Below are positions 35,091-46,889 of a DNA stretch of 64,000 bases, piece after piece. Position 1 is the stretch's first letter. The number at the start of each line of letters is the position of its first letter. The notes below the pieces were generated by a model that was not told the DNA's origin, did no database searches, and worked only from the letters and a program-made list of their open reading frames with translations. The position numbers were made by a program, and so were the translations under genes. Source of the DNA: Styela clava (lineage: Eukaryota > Chordata > Ascidiacea > Stolidobranchia > Styelidae); contig NC_135254.1 of the NCBI RefSeq assembly GCF_964204865.1, positions 2,919,001 to 2,983,000 on the forward strand. The letters run 5' to 3'.

Positions 35091-36658
35091 GTCTAGAGTC
35101 TAGCAGTTAATAAAACCATATGAAGTGCATTCGCAAATTGCTGTTATTAATACCGTATGGACTGACTCAGTAAATGTTCACAACATCGTTAATGACTGAG
35201 ATTTATTCCCTGTAAGGAAATATAATTTAAATTTGAGTGAAAATAATGAGTGGGTATTTTTCTAAATTCGAATATTTATATTTAGTCCATAATGTCGTGT
35301 ACTTCCAGTATTGTGGAATGTATGCTCATATATTTTTGAATAATTAGATAGGCAAGATAGTAGTATTAGGCAGATAATTTCATTAACTTATTAGTCATTT
35401 TTCAATCTGTCATGCAATGTTAATGTCATATCCCTTGTAGGCTATTAATATTTGTACATTCAAATAAATTCAATTAGTCAGCGTATTTGTGAAAAAACTT
35501 CTTTAGCATTCCGGTTTATAGTGGAATAGGTTTTAGCGTTATTGTGTTAAGTAGCATTCGTTGAGACATACCCAATATGTTTCAGAATGCTAATAAGAAG
35601 TATTTTTGGGTGGCATGCTATGTGATGTTGACAGCCTCATTCTTCTAAGCACAAATGTGCTGTTATGTTTATGTGCCATATATATATTTAATAACAACAG
35701 TATATTATTATAACATTTAATAACAATAATTAATTCGTTGAATTTCTAGATTAATTTTGAACACTGCAATTTTTGTTTTACAAAATATACAGTCTTGTTC
35801 TAGGGACCCTTAATAAGTTGCCTACATTGAAATGGAAGTTTACCCCAGTTTGGAAACCACTGTACTAGACTAACCACAAATCTCACAAAGATCTAGACAG
35901 TTTTAGATACAGTTGTTAGAATCTTGAAGTTTTTGTATTAATTTTGAAAACTGCAATTATCCTTCACCAAATATACAATTCTGCTCAAGTCCCTTACCGA
36001 AGTAGGCTAGTGTGGTGAGTAGGTTTTAGTAGTCACCAAATTACATAATATAATTTAAATTTATCATATGAATTACCTACCCGTGTCTTTATTATGTTAT
36101 TACCATCATGATATAGAATTGAAGGGAGTTTCAGTGAAACCTTTTATTGCCCTATAGTTTGCAAACTACTTTTTGTTGAGTTAGTTGTCAATGTCTATTT
36201 TGAATATGTTGGAGAGAACAGCATGAATATGGGAAATATTTTATTAATTTGATGTTGTATTGATTATTTATTAAGATTGGCAATCGGTTACTGTCTTTTT
36301 GAATTTAGGCAATGCCAACCCTCTTCAGATCAACTGTAGAATTATCAAAATTACACAATCAATTACAGAATCAACTTATGATTCGGAATGCATGGCGTAA
36401 AAAGTATTTCTAAATCATATTTTTAAAAGGAAAAATTTGTTTCAAGCAAGATCACACATACTCCTATTGACAATATGGGTGACCACCAAAGTACCAAATC
36501 TTTTCCAAAAATATAACTAAACATAGCAAAGAATTAAATTTCAGCAAATATCAATTGGCATGAAACTTGAAGCTTTACATTTCAATATGATTGGGAAAAC
36601 AGTGATTAGCCAGTTAATTTACAATTTTTATAAACTAAAATATATGTTCTGGTTTCCA

Positions 36659-36684
36659 AAATATATATATATATATATATATTG
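36659..36684. repeat. (AT)n microsatellite
   Basis: A simple alternating AT run. Confidence 0.85.
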
Positions 36685-37149
36685 TTTTTTTCCTAGTTTT
36701 ATTACATTAGTACAATTATTTGGGAATATCATTAATTAGGAATCGACCAATTATTAATAATCCTGATAAATCGAAAATGAATTTAATGAGATTCATAAAT
36801 ACAAGTTTTGGATATTTTATTGAAAATTGAAATTTAGATCGGAATTCATCACCTAACTTTGCATCTTGCAAAAACTACATTTTTGTTAAAAGTAAAGTTT
36901 ATTACGAAATACAAAACAAACAGTGCTGCGTGTCACAAGGAGATAACAAATAGGAATTTATATTAAGTGGCCCCATACTAAGAGTGGTTCGTTGCATTTT
37001 TGATAACGGCAGCCAGCTATGTGATATCAGGGACAAAGTACAGAAAGTAAATTATTTTAAAATACAAACCTCTTGTTGAACTGTTCACAATTTAGGCAAA
37101 AGTTATGGCATTTTCAAGTTAAAAAAACTTAAATGTTAAGTTAAGGCTA

Positions 37150-37476
37150 TATCAGTGATTCCCAAAATTTTTAATATCGTTTAATCAAATTGCCAAAAGC
37201 TCAATTACCCCTTTCATAAAAAAACAGTTGTCATACAGATTTCACTTTTTCTTTTACTAAAAATGGCGAATATACTAACAGCTTTGCACTTAACGATCCG
37301 ACTTTAATATGCTATATTTGCGGTAGTTCAGCCTTTTAGCCCATAATTTGTATGGCGAAGTATTATTATTATGCCCTCACAAAGTACGAAACCAGATGAC
37401 TTGGCTCACTGACTAGATGCGGGCATTGCATGTCCCGCTACCCCTTTGGGGTAATTACCCCCAGTTTGGGAGCCAC
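37150..37476. mobile_element. probable hAT MITE
   Basis: The left end CAGTGATTCCCAAAATTTTT and right end CCCCAGTTTGGGAGCCACTT are imperfectly inverted. The flanks GGCTATAT and GTCTATAT agree at seven of eight. A related left end occurs at about 32610 in the neighbouring unit. Confidence 0.55.
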
Positions 37477-38685
37477 TTGTCTATATGTTCAATACACAAT
37501 TATCCATGTTTTTGCAAAGTATGAGTATAATCTAGTGTGGTGTCCATATATTTGAAGATTGTAATTTCAGTTTAAATGTTATAGAATATCTCAGCACCTG
37601 TAGTATTATAAAGTCACATTATATTTTAATATCATTTTTTACCAAATGCTCATCATAACATCCCAGATATACCATACTTTGCCGCTTGCTAGTCTCAAAT
37701 AAAGTTAAAATATAAAGTACATTTTGCAACAATTTATTTACAATAAATTTTCTCCAGCTTGCTTCTAGCGTACTTTTGTCATGCTAGTAGAGTTACAAAG
37801 CATTAGAAAGTTCTGATTATATATTTTATTAGTATGTATTAAAATCAATTAGAAAATTGAAAATATTCTCATTTAATGCAGAGAATTTTTATTTAGACTT
37901 AGTGGCAGAAGCTACAGAGTATAAGAAGGTTTTTGAATGAAATTAGAAATTACAAAGTCATAATTATCACAAATTAATTTTTTGTAACAAGTTTGAGCTT
38001 TAACAACCAAATTCTAATTTATGTCATTTAAGTTTTAATCAAAAAATTGCAAACTTCCTGCCTCAAATCAAGTCAAGCTGCTGCTGTTTTGATTCGAAAA
38101 TCGAGTTTGAGTCTAGAAATTGTCAGCTACATTGACATCTGTGATTTGAATCTTCTTTTATATAAAGGTTATTTTAAACATAAAATTATGTAATAAAGAC
38201 ATTTTCTCCCAGCTCAACGTTAGGCGTTTGGGTCATTTCTGCACCAAGCTAAATTTTTGTTTTATCTATACAGCATTAAGCAAAGTGGTACCTCACTATA
38301 TTTCTTCATAATCTTTATAGCTAATGGCACTTCATTAATTCCTCGTATCTTTGCTCATAGATCAGTTTCTTTTATGTCTAAGCAATTACGTGATATCTGG
38401 CTTTGAGAAATATTTCTTAAGAAAAAATATTTATTTTGTCAATGCTCACATCTAGTTATGTTTTAAAATGTAAAGGAAAGAAATAATAGGAAACGTTTCT
38501 AATTTTGACTCTAGTTTTAGTTCAGTCACATTAGCATTAGCCCATTATTCCATGCATCAGTGATTTGTGCAAATGAAGTTTGCATACTTTTGTTGCATTT
38601 TTTTAAAAGTCATGTACGTCATATGACACACCCAAATTCAGTGCATTTGCAAATGACTGTTATCAGGATAGGGTTGCGCGCTGGC

Positions 38686-38830
38686 CTAACAGTTAAAGCA
38701 TTAGCCTTACCTCTGCCATGCCCCCAACCTCACCAGAGTGTAATAAATTGGGTAGACAATGTTAAACCGGAAAGACTGTGGCAGTCCCATATAACAGTAG
38801 TTTCATACATATTGTGAGATATCAGTGGGT
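38686..38830 (+). repeat. SINE family A, sense
   Basis: GGCCTAACAGTTAAAGCATT (A-box-like) and TTGGGTAGACAATGTTAAAC match the copy at 24569-24755. The B-box region is degraded. Confidence 0.6.
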
Positions 38831-40379
38831 GTTTAAACATGGCTTTGTGCTTATTCGATAGTTATATGTTATTAGTTATTATTGGATACTGATAAAATGG
38901 GCGGACAAAATTGGGCTGTCAATTATAAATTAAATATTTATGAATAAAAATTGTTACACTTCTTCTAGTACATGGTTCCTTTTAGTTACGATATGTATAT
39001 TAAATATATAACAATGTAAAGCAAATGTTTTTACTAAATAAATACTCAGTTTTAATTCTAATTGATTAAAAATCTGTCAACATAAATGTGTTGACGAATA
39101 CAAAAGTTATAAATCTATTTGTGAGAACCTTTTTTATGGCTCACTCTGAAATCCAGACACACAATAAACAGGCAAATTTTAATGGTAACACTCAGTAGTA
39201 TTATAAGTTTCATTATCCACTGTTTGCATTTCTAGTGAAGTTAGGTTCCAAGGTTTTGAATATTGATAAGCAGTTTCACAAACGTATTTGATTCCATAGT
39301 CAAAATTTAAAAAAGATGCTTTCGAGTAGTCTGCCAAATTCGGCACTCAGTGGACTTTTCAGTGGTCTGAAGGATTGCTGTATTCTAAACACTTGTATGT
39401 GTACCATTACAAAATACAAGGAAACAAGCATGGGTGTCATGAATGTAACAGATTTAGTTGTTACAAATCCATACTTACATGGCCGCGCACTAGGAGTGAG
39501 TTGTTTACTTTCAAATGTCTAAATATAACTACAATTGCTGACTGTGCCATATCATGAGCATGGAACAGAAATGCAATAGACTATAATCAGTATGATTGTT
39601 TAATAAAGAATGCCAGTATTACATACCTAGGGGAACATAATTGGAAAATGCGAATTTTCGAAAATTTATTTTTTCATACTGCATCAGAAAATAAATTGAT
39701 AATAATATAAATCAGAAAGTTACCCAGGTAACCTAAGAGCCTAAGAATCAAATCAAAATTTTGTGTGGAGTTGGTAAGCAGATAAATAGTAGCAAAAGTT
39801 ATTAAGTTATTAAGAAAAGTTATGCCTATACATATTTACGGTAAACGAGCAGTTTTATGCAGATATTTTACTTAAATAGTTTCATTTTTTATTCTACAAG
39901 AGGTGAAATCTGCTAACATAATTAACATAATATTAAGGAATACAAAGGTTGTAAATCACTATGTCGGTTAGTGTTTTATGGCATGTCTTTGAGCAAATAT
40001 TGTGAAATCCGTTGTTACACAATAAACACGCAAATTTTAATGGTAATACCTGGTAATATTATAGGTTTTATTACCCACTGTTTGTATGTTGTATGACGTT
40101 AGTGGGTCGAAATAGCTACGCCCTCAAATGTTTGATTTTTCTTGTAGTCAATGAAGAGCTGAATAGTGACTACGTGGAAAATAACAAGCCCTGAATACTA
40201 AATATGTAGATAATAATATACGACAGATATCCCACCTCAGCGGGTCAAATCAGCCACACCCTCAAATTAGCAAATGATTCTGCGTTTACCTGTTTTAATT
40301 TAATTGAAAGTATTCTAAATCGAAGAGCATTTTACTATGGCACAGCCCCTCATATTTTGGGTTCTTTTGTTACGATTTT

Positions 40380-40381
<2 letters not shown>

Positions 40382-40410
<29 letters not shown>
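40382..40410. repeat. poly-T tract
   Basis: About 29 consecutive T; it could be the tail of an antisense retrocopy, but nothing recognisable precedes it on the minus strand. Confidence 0.85.
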
Positions 40411-41209
40411 GATAAAACGTCAAATATAGCCATTGGATAAAGTTTCATAATATTTATAAATCATACTTCATAAAAAATGTTACTGGTTGATTTACACTTT
40501 CCTATGATCTAATTTTCTGTTGTCAGTTTTATTTTTAAACTGAAATTGTTTTAGAATGCAAACTTTATTTTAATATATTCTACCATTGTGTGTTTTTATT
40601 ATAATATTGGCAAATTTATTTCATTGTATCAATACATGTTTATGCTTTTTGATATCTTAGCATATTATATTGTATTATATGTATGTGATGTCACTCTCGA
40701 AGTATCAGGATTTAATTTTGAGCTCTGTCCTAATGTTGAAAAATATTTAAATATTCCATTGAAAGATATCAAGAAACAGTATTTCTGCCTTCAAGCAGCC
40801 TTGTACAAGTAGTTTTATCATTCTAATAGCCAAGTCTTACATTATTGATATCAGGTATAAAAGAATAGTTAGTCATTAAAGAAGAACTAAATAAAAGTTC
40901 AAGCATAACTCTGTCAGAATTTTACTCATACAGGTTATAGGATGCTCTGTTAATGTGATAACTCTTTTCCTAAATAAGTCATCATATTCATGCAATTTCT
41001 AACTCTTGATATTTAAAAATGCATGATAAATTGAAAATACTCTTGTTTGGTGTAGAGAAGTTTTGTTTGAAATAAATGATAGAACCTGTTGTAATGTATG
41101 TGTGTTCTTTAATGGAATTATAAATTGCAATTTTCATTTAATCTATAAAGTCACCATTATTAGGATCACAGGTTGAATATTGTGTAACAAGTGTAAGTGT
41201 CTCCAATAG
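40411..41209. other. non-coding, nothing recognised
   Basis: One 74-residue frame at 40588-40812 is hydrophobic and has no family motif or splice context. It is probably chance. Confidence 0.4.
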
Positions 41210-41210
41210 T

Positions 41211-42261
41211 ATAGGGTTGCCATACGCCATATATTTCCCTGACATGTCTGAGATTTTAGTGGTCAAGTTTGCGTCAGGGGGAAATGTTAAAAAGTGCCTA
41301 ATTGTCAGGGATTTTCGAATACAGTGAATCCCTGATACAAATCCTTGAGTTTTCAGATATTGCGCATTCATGAAATCCTATTTTTCAGAGATATGTCACA
41401 TTCTAGCATTTTTGTGCAAATGGATTGCGTCGCATTCGTGATGTCACAGATGACCTGAATTGTCAGCATTTTGTAATCGGTATTTTGGTTGCACTGCTTT
41501 TACCTGTATTTATTCCGTGCTAGAGTTTAGTCCAGCCTTTCTCGAACTGTGTGCCCCAAGCGACTTTCAAGTGTGCCGTGGCCCTTTTTGGAATTTTAGA
41601 AAATAAGCTGTTCGCATTACACATCGGCATGCTTGCAACGGGCAAGCTTGGGAGAGTTGAGTATCCATAATTAATTAGACTGATATTATTATTGTATTTG
41701 CCTGTCGTGGTAATAAGGGCGATGTTTCAGCATAATTGTATTGTGATGTCATAACGTTTTTGTAAACAAGATGTCCACCTTCCACCATGTTGACTTACGT
41801 GTTCAGTTACGTGTTCATTTGATTCTCCATGGTTCTGTTAACACATATTTTCTGCTGTGACTGAAATCAAAAGCAAAAAAGGGAGCAACCAAACCAATCC
41901 TCCAAACAGGCTTTAACATTGCTTTAACATTTGCAGAATAATTTGTTCAAAGCTAACTTTATTTTTTCACAAGTGTGCCGCAATAATTTTTCTATTTTCT
42001 TAGTGCGCCGCGAGTGAAAAAAATTTGAGAACTACTAGTTTAGTCACTAGTGCTAAAGATTGGGCAACAAATCTGCTCCTTTCGTTTTGTTCTTCATTTA
42101 TTCTATTCTCACGAGCGAAAGCTTGTGCCTTTGGATACATCGTAAATTTATACCATAATACTAAACAGTATAGGTACCTAAGTGTTTTGGTTGCAAAATT
42201 GGCCAATGTGGCTCACTGAAATTTTGTCAGGAATTTTGTCTTTCCAGATATGGTAACCCTA
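41211..42261. mobile_element. DNA transposon with AGGGTTGCCATA ends, host of a nested hAT
   Basis: The left end reads TATAGGGTTGCCATACGCC and the right end ATATGGTAACCCTATA, inverted relatives. The flanks suggest a short duplication (AATAG on both sides), but the exact junction is ambiguous. The interior includes CCCTGACATGTCTGAG words and the hAT at 41533-42037. No transposase was found. Confidence 0.6.
41533..42037. mobile_element. hAT MITE, TSD GTTTAGTC, nested
   Basis: The left end CAGCCTTTCTCGAACTGTGT pairs with the right end TTTGAGAACTACTA. Identical GTTTAGTC copies flank at 41525-41532 and 42038-42045. Both subterminal regions carry GTGTGCCG/GTGCGCCGCG motifs. Confidence 0.88.
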
Positions 42262-42892
42262 TAATAGATTGAACTTGGATTTGAGATGAATTCAAGTTTG
42301 AACAGATTTCATAGTTCTAGTGCGAAGTCAAGTCTAGTCACTGCACCTTCATGTCAAGTCTCCTCTGCTTTGTTTTACAAACCTAGTTCGAGTCATTATG
42401 GTTTCATTTGCAGCAGCGAAATGGTTAAATATTAGTCACATAGACAGCTGAAATTTCAATCTTGTTGAAATGTTGGCAACATTTGCCTCAACATCTGCGT
42501 GGCCTATTTCAAGTTATTGCTGCAAGTATAAACATGACTACACCATGTGTCCTGCTGCACAATAACACAAATGTATTTCTGTAACGTTTTGCCTAACCAA
42601 AGGTATTCGTTTTTGAAATAAACTAGGACACTAGAAGCAGAAATAATAAAATACAACAACTGTTAGATTCATTGTTGCTTACATAAATTTGTATAGCTAT
42701 ATATCGATATTCCATCCCATTTTTGTCAAAAAATGAAGTCATTACTATGATGAATACTGTTCAATTACTTATCATAACTGTTCATTACTTATTACTTAAA
42801 TTATCTTATTTTGTTTTAGATTAAATAGCACAGCCTGATAAGGCTGATACTCAAAACATATCATCTAATATTTTAATCCCATAATTGGTAAA
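42262..42892. other. upstream region of gene B
   Basis: No repeat boundary was recognised. The interval should contain the promoter and 5' UTR of gene B if the ATG at 42893 is in the first exon. No core promoter motif can be asserted. Confidence 0.4.
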
Positions 42893-43133
42893 ATGGCTGA
42901 ATCTGGTAAAATACGAGAAATCGATTCTGCCGATTCCTCAGATGAATCTACAGAATTTTCAGAAGCAAACGATCAAATTTCAGTTCGAAATGCATTACAA
43001 GTATCGAGGCCTTCGATGCCTGGGACGGTACAAGAATTTGGTAAAAATATTGTCCAAAGTCTCGTGAAACATTCAGAAAAACATGGAACTGTGGTAGCTC
43101 CAACATTCGTTTTCAAGCAAACCATTAAGGAAG
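42893..43133 (+). CDS. gene B exon 1 (N-terminal region of kinase-DTC protein)
   Basis: The frame starts MAESGKIREIDSADSSDEST and ends FVFKQTIKEG across the junction. The N-terminus is acidic and Ser-rich, followed by a helical-looking segment (VQEFGKNIVQSLVKHSEKHG). No domain is recognised. The donor is GGAAG|GTGAGA in phase 1, and exon 2 accepts phase 1. The upstream sequence carries in-frame stops, so the ATG is a plausible true start. Confidence 0.7.
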
Positions 43134-43690
43134 GTGAGAATAAGTTCTGCCAGAAATTGTCGTTTTGTTGACTGCCCTCTTAATGGTTAATTATTGGATC
43201 TTATTCATGTCTATAGCCTACAAATAAAAACATATTTTCATAATATTTGCTTTTTGTCAATATTACATAAATAACATTTTACCTAATTTGGGGTGAATAA
43301 ATACAAGTACAAATAAATTTTTCTGCAATTCAATAACCATTTCATATATCCTTCAGTTGATATTTTATGCAAAATAGTGAAATTTTGTTAATTTTATTTG
43401 TCATATTTTTTGGCTCGTACGAAGTTACTTCCAGCCATGCCTGAAATAACAACAGCCAGGAAAATGCTCCTTTTGTAACAATAGAGCTTAATTGAAAAAC
43501 TAAAAATGGGTGAATTAAAAAAAAAACAGAAAAAATTAAGAAAGAACTGTAGTATTTAATTTGTCTAATACTCAAGGGGGACATTTCATTGTTTTTGTAC
43601 AATAATAGCATGTTTCAACCAAACTTTTTACATTTTTTACAGTAAATAATAAATAAATACCATTCTGACTATTGTGCTTTATCTCAACAG

Positions 43691-43849
43691 GGGACAATAT
43701 AGAAACCAGTATTGCTGGAAGTTCTGGTTTTACGCTTGATCGAAGCAGCAATACATATGAAAAAACCTCAACAACCAAGCAAAAGGCAGCAAAGTCTAAA
43801 GATGCAGTAGAAAATGAAACAGAAGGAGAAATACCATTCCATTTTGCAG
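43691..43849 (+). CDS. gene B exon 2 (linker)
   Basis: The acceptor is ATCTCAACAG|GGGAC and the donor TTGCAG|GTAAGT; the exon is 159 bp, phase 1 to phase 1. It encodes DNIETSIAGSSGFTLDRSSN and a Lys/Thr/Glu-rich stretch ending GEIPFHFA. The protein segment is a disordered-looking linker before the kinase. Confidence 0.7.
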
Positions 43850-43936
43850 GTAAGTTTACACGATTTGGGTGGATTCTACCTTTCCCAGGAAACTTTAGGG
43901 CTGATCTGGACACAAACTTTGCGTGTAAGTGTTTAT

Positions 43937-44470
43937 ATCAGGGGTTGGCACGGTTTTTGGATCAGGGGCCAAAAATTTTGCCCACCTATATTGGCGGGCC
44001 ATGTAGTATGACGTAAAGAGTTACATTTTATAAACAATGTTTACAGTGTTAGAAAAGCAACAGTGGAAAACAATGAACCTTGTGCCAAAACTCAATTTGA
44101 TGTGCACGTTCGAAAGAATATATTTCTACAGACAGCTATATGTAAAATGCATTGCGCTGAGATTAAATTTTTGTACTCGCTTGTCAGATTATCATTCGAA
44201 CAATGCACCACTCGGCAACGAAGTTGCTAATTGATTATAACATTTTGGTCATAAAACAGACACAACATCATCCTTCATATTGATGAGAAGTGAATAAAAA
44301 CAATGCATTGTTTGATAATTTATTAAAAAAACACCTCATACATGTCCCTTTGTGGCAGGCTTTTAACACAGCAAAAGAGTGTGCAATTGCACCATGATAT
44401 GAAGTTTCATGTGGCGATTGTTCTTAGGCGAAAATAATGTGGCATTCGCGCTACCAGAAATGTGTGCAAA
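43937..44470. mobile_element. hAT-type MITE, left end clear
   Basis: The left end CAGGGGTTGGCACGGTTTTT with GGCGGGCCATG resembles the other hAT ends. The interior shares blocks with 24976-25259, for example AACATCATCCTTCATATTGA and GGCAGGCTTTTAAC in inverted order. The right end was not identified with confidence. Confidence 0.5.
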
Positions 44471-44514
44471 CGATCAAATTCAAATACTAGATTTGTACTA
44501 GATGTGTTTCACAC

Positions 44515-45486
44515 GGTTCCATTATCTTTGAACCCGCGTACATTTGAACCCGTACATCTGAACCCGTAATTTGAACCCAGAACAATTGCACCTGTATACT
44601 ATTGCACCTATGAACATTTCCACCTACGGACATTTGAACCCATACATTTCCACCCATGGATTTTAGCACCCGCATATAGATTGAACCCGCGGACATTTGA
44701 ACCCATGTACATTTGAACCCACGAACATTTGCACCCGCGGACATTTGAACCCATGTACATTTGAACCCGCGAACATTTGCACCCGCGGACATTTGAACCC
44801 ATGTATATTTGCACCCACAGACATTTGAACCCACGTATATTTGAACCCGCGTACATTTGAACCCACGGACATTTGAACTCGCGTATATTTGAACCAATGT
44901 ATATTATATTTGAACTCGCGTACATTTGAACCCGCGTACATTTGAACCCACGACGATTGCACCGGCATACTATTGCACCTATGGAAATTTTTGTTGTTTT
45001 ACGGATATTTGAACCCATACTAACCCTAACCCATGGGTTTAGCACCCGCATATAGATTGAACCCGCGAATATACACATGGGTTCAAATGTATGTGGGTTC
45101 AAATGTACGGTCACCTGCATGGGTTCAAATGTCCGCGGGTGCAAATGTACATGGGTTCAAATGTCCGCGGGTGCAAATGTTCGTGGGTTCAAATGTACAT
45201 GGGTTCAAATGTCTGCGGGGGCAAATGTACATGGGTTCAAATGTCCGCGGGTGCGAATGTACATGGGTTCAAATGTACGCGGGTGCAAACGTACACAGGT
45301 TCAAATGTCCGCGGGTTCAATCTATATGCGGGTGCTAAAATCCATGGGTGGAAATGTATGGGTTCAAATGTCCGTAGGTGCAAATGTCCATTGGTGCAAT
45401 AGTATACAGGTGTAATTGTCCTGGGTTCAAATTACGGGTTCAGATGTACGGGTTCAAATGTACGTAGGTTTAAATGTGCTGTCACC
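44515..45486. mobile_element. short-repeat (ACATTTGAACCC) element, 972-bp palindromic copy
   Basis: The left half is made of ACATTTGAACCC(A/G)CG-type units and the right half of their reverse complement GGGTTCAAATGT, meeting near 45.0-45.07 kb around CTAACCCTAACCCATGGGTT. The ends are GGTTCCATTA and GCTGTCACC. The 9-bp flanks GTTTCACAC are identical at 44506-44514 and 45487-45495. It sits in the intron just before the kinase exon. The several open frames that cross it are repeat artefacts. Confidence 0.85.
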
Positions 45487-45541
45487 GTTTCACACACAAT
45501 TCAAATTATCTATCAAAGACATACTATTTTATGTTTTACAG

Positions 45542-46375
45542 ATTCAATTCGCGTCGATCATAACCTGTTGCTGCTTTATAATGAAAGACTAGCAAAGTAT
45601 GGTGAAGTTTACAGAGGCTTGCAGACTCATAAAGGTTCTCGAGGATTCGATCCAATCGCCATAAAATCTATCAAACTCAGCGATGAAAATAGGAAAGAAG
45701 TGGAAATCATCCGAAAGCTTCGTTCCCACCCAAATGTGATAACTGTCCTCCAATCTGGGACTTATTTCTTTGGTCCAATAGAACATATATTCATCGCAAT
45801 GGAATACTTTAAATCTAAAACCTTGACAGACTTTGTCAAAGACGATCCAAAGCCTAAGACTGACGAAGTCAAACATAAACAAATAGAACAATTTGTTGAA
45901 GCTGTCGATCATATCCACATTAACGAAGTTCTACATCGCGATCTTAAACCAGATAATATCTTGGTATCGGACAATGGGAGAATTCTCAAAATAATTGACT
46001 TTGGTTTGGGAAAACAGTTAAGAAAAGGACATTTTGTAACCAAAATGAGCACTTTACGTGTTGGCACTGATGGTTGGAGGGCCCCGGAAATATACCTTTC
46101 TGATATTTGTTCTAAACAATCGGACATATTTTCTTCCGCACTCGTAATCCATTTCATTTCGACCGATGGTTCCCACCCATTCGGTAATGACCCTGATAGT
46201 TGGAATCTCAATATCAAACGATATCAAGGATGTGACCTGAGCAAACTAGAAGGGGACCTAGAGGATTTGGTTGGTTGGATGCTCAGATTCCGACCACAGG
46301 ATCGTCCAAATACCGAACAAATTCGAAAACATAAACATTTTCATGGTCAACTTGTTTGCCCTCATTCCAAACTGA
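45542..46375 (+). CDS. gene B exon 3: IRE1/RNase L-type protein kinase domain
   Basis: The acceptor is GTTTTACAG|ATTC and the donor AACTGA|GTAAGT, phase 1 both sides. The whole kinase domain is in one exon. Motifs (model residue numbers): KYGEVYRG (152-159) as a degenerate glycine loop, AIKSI with Lys175, HRDLKPDN with Asp267 and Asn272, DFG with Asp286, GTDGWRAPE at 309-317, SDIFSS, and DGSHPFG. The GTDGWRAPE..SDIFS..GSHPFG series is characteristic of the IRE1/RNase L kinase family. All catalytic residues are kept, so activity is plausible. The RNase (KEN) domain that follows the kinase in IRE1 is absent; a coiled coil and DTC follow instead. If the donor is ignored the frame ends at 46383 after HSKLSK, giving a possible kinase-only isoform. 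Confidence 0.88.
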
Positions 46376-46712
46376 GTAAGTAGAAAGGTTCTATCTTTTT
46401 TCTAATGAAATATTTCTTTAATCAAAAATTCGGATAATTGTTTGGACACAGTATATTCCTCCTTAGTAGAAAATTTTGAACTCAGTCAAAAACAAAGTTT
46501 AGTGCAAGACTTTTATATGAAATTATCATTTAATAAAGTCTAGATTCCATATTTTCCCCAAAGCCTAGCTTAAATCATACCTGACATATTGTGATAATAC
46601 CCAAGATGTTTACTTTATATGAATGACATTTGGGAACATTTTGGTTCATTTATTCAATTAATCTTGCTCTGTGGTTTTTATTATTCTGTCTAAATGAAAC
46701 CAATACTTTTAG

Positions 46713-46859
46713 GTTCTGTAGTACGAAGAACTCCAGATAACGAACTTGTAAAAGTCAAAGAAGAGTTTGAAGAAAGAATGAAGCAGATGGAATTAAAAAA
46801 TGAACAAGAAAAGAGGAAAATGGAGAAAGAGATAGAAAGGCTTAAAGAGAAAACAAATG
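46713..46859 (+). CDS. gene B exon 4: coiled coil
   Basis: The acceptor is ATACTTTTAG|GTTCTG and the donor ACAAATG|GTAAAT, phase 1 both sides, 147 bp. Translation VKVKEEFEERMKQMELKNEQ and EKRKMEKEIERLKEK is a strongly charged heptad helix, suitable for dimerisation. The exon ends AATG|GT, the same six bases as gene A exon 1, and joins the DTC acceptor at 49700 in frame. Confidence 0.75.
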
Positions 46860-46889
46860 GTAAATTTAAGCAGCCCATTTGATTGTTTT

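Larger units (their letters stand above)
31500..40100. repeat. large diverged tandem repeat array, units of several kb
   Basis: Blocks recur in order with an offset of about 4-5 kb. TTAGTCAGCGTATTTGTGAA is at about 31550 and 35478. TTTATATTAAGTGGCC(T/C) is at about 32425 and 36958. AGTGGCAGAAGCTACA is at about 33700 and 37901. CCCACTGTTTGCATTTCTAG is at about 33954 with close relatives at 39218 and 40077. AGATA(T/A)ATAGTAGCAAAAG is at about 34472 and 39781. No coding sequence was found in any unit. Confidence 0.6.

Noticed and set aside
44940..45060. Interstitial telomere
   Set aside because: Only two TAACCC units occur per element and always inside the same transposon-like repeat.
44487..45415. 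Several 100-180-residue open frames on both strands rich in GFKCTWVQM-like repeats
   Set aside because: They are translations of the ACATTTGAACCC array in different phases. The repeated peptide is a by-product of a unit length compatible with open frames, and the array lies in an intron.
44515..45486. CRISPR-like array
   Set aside because: Repeats are contiguous variants about 15-17 bp long with no unique spacers, and the context is a eukaryotic intron.
45589..46217. Minus-strand frames opposite the kinase exon
   Set aside because: These are antisense shadows of the well-supported kinase coding sequence.
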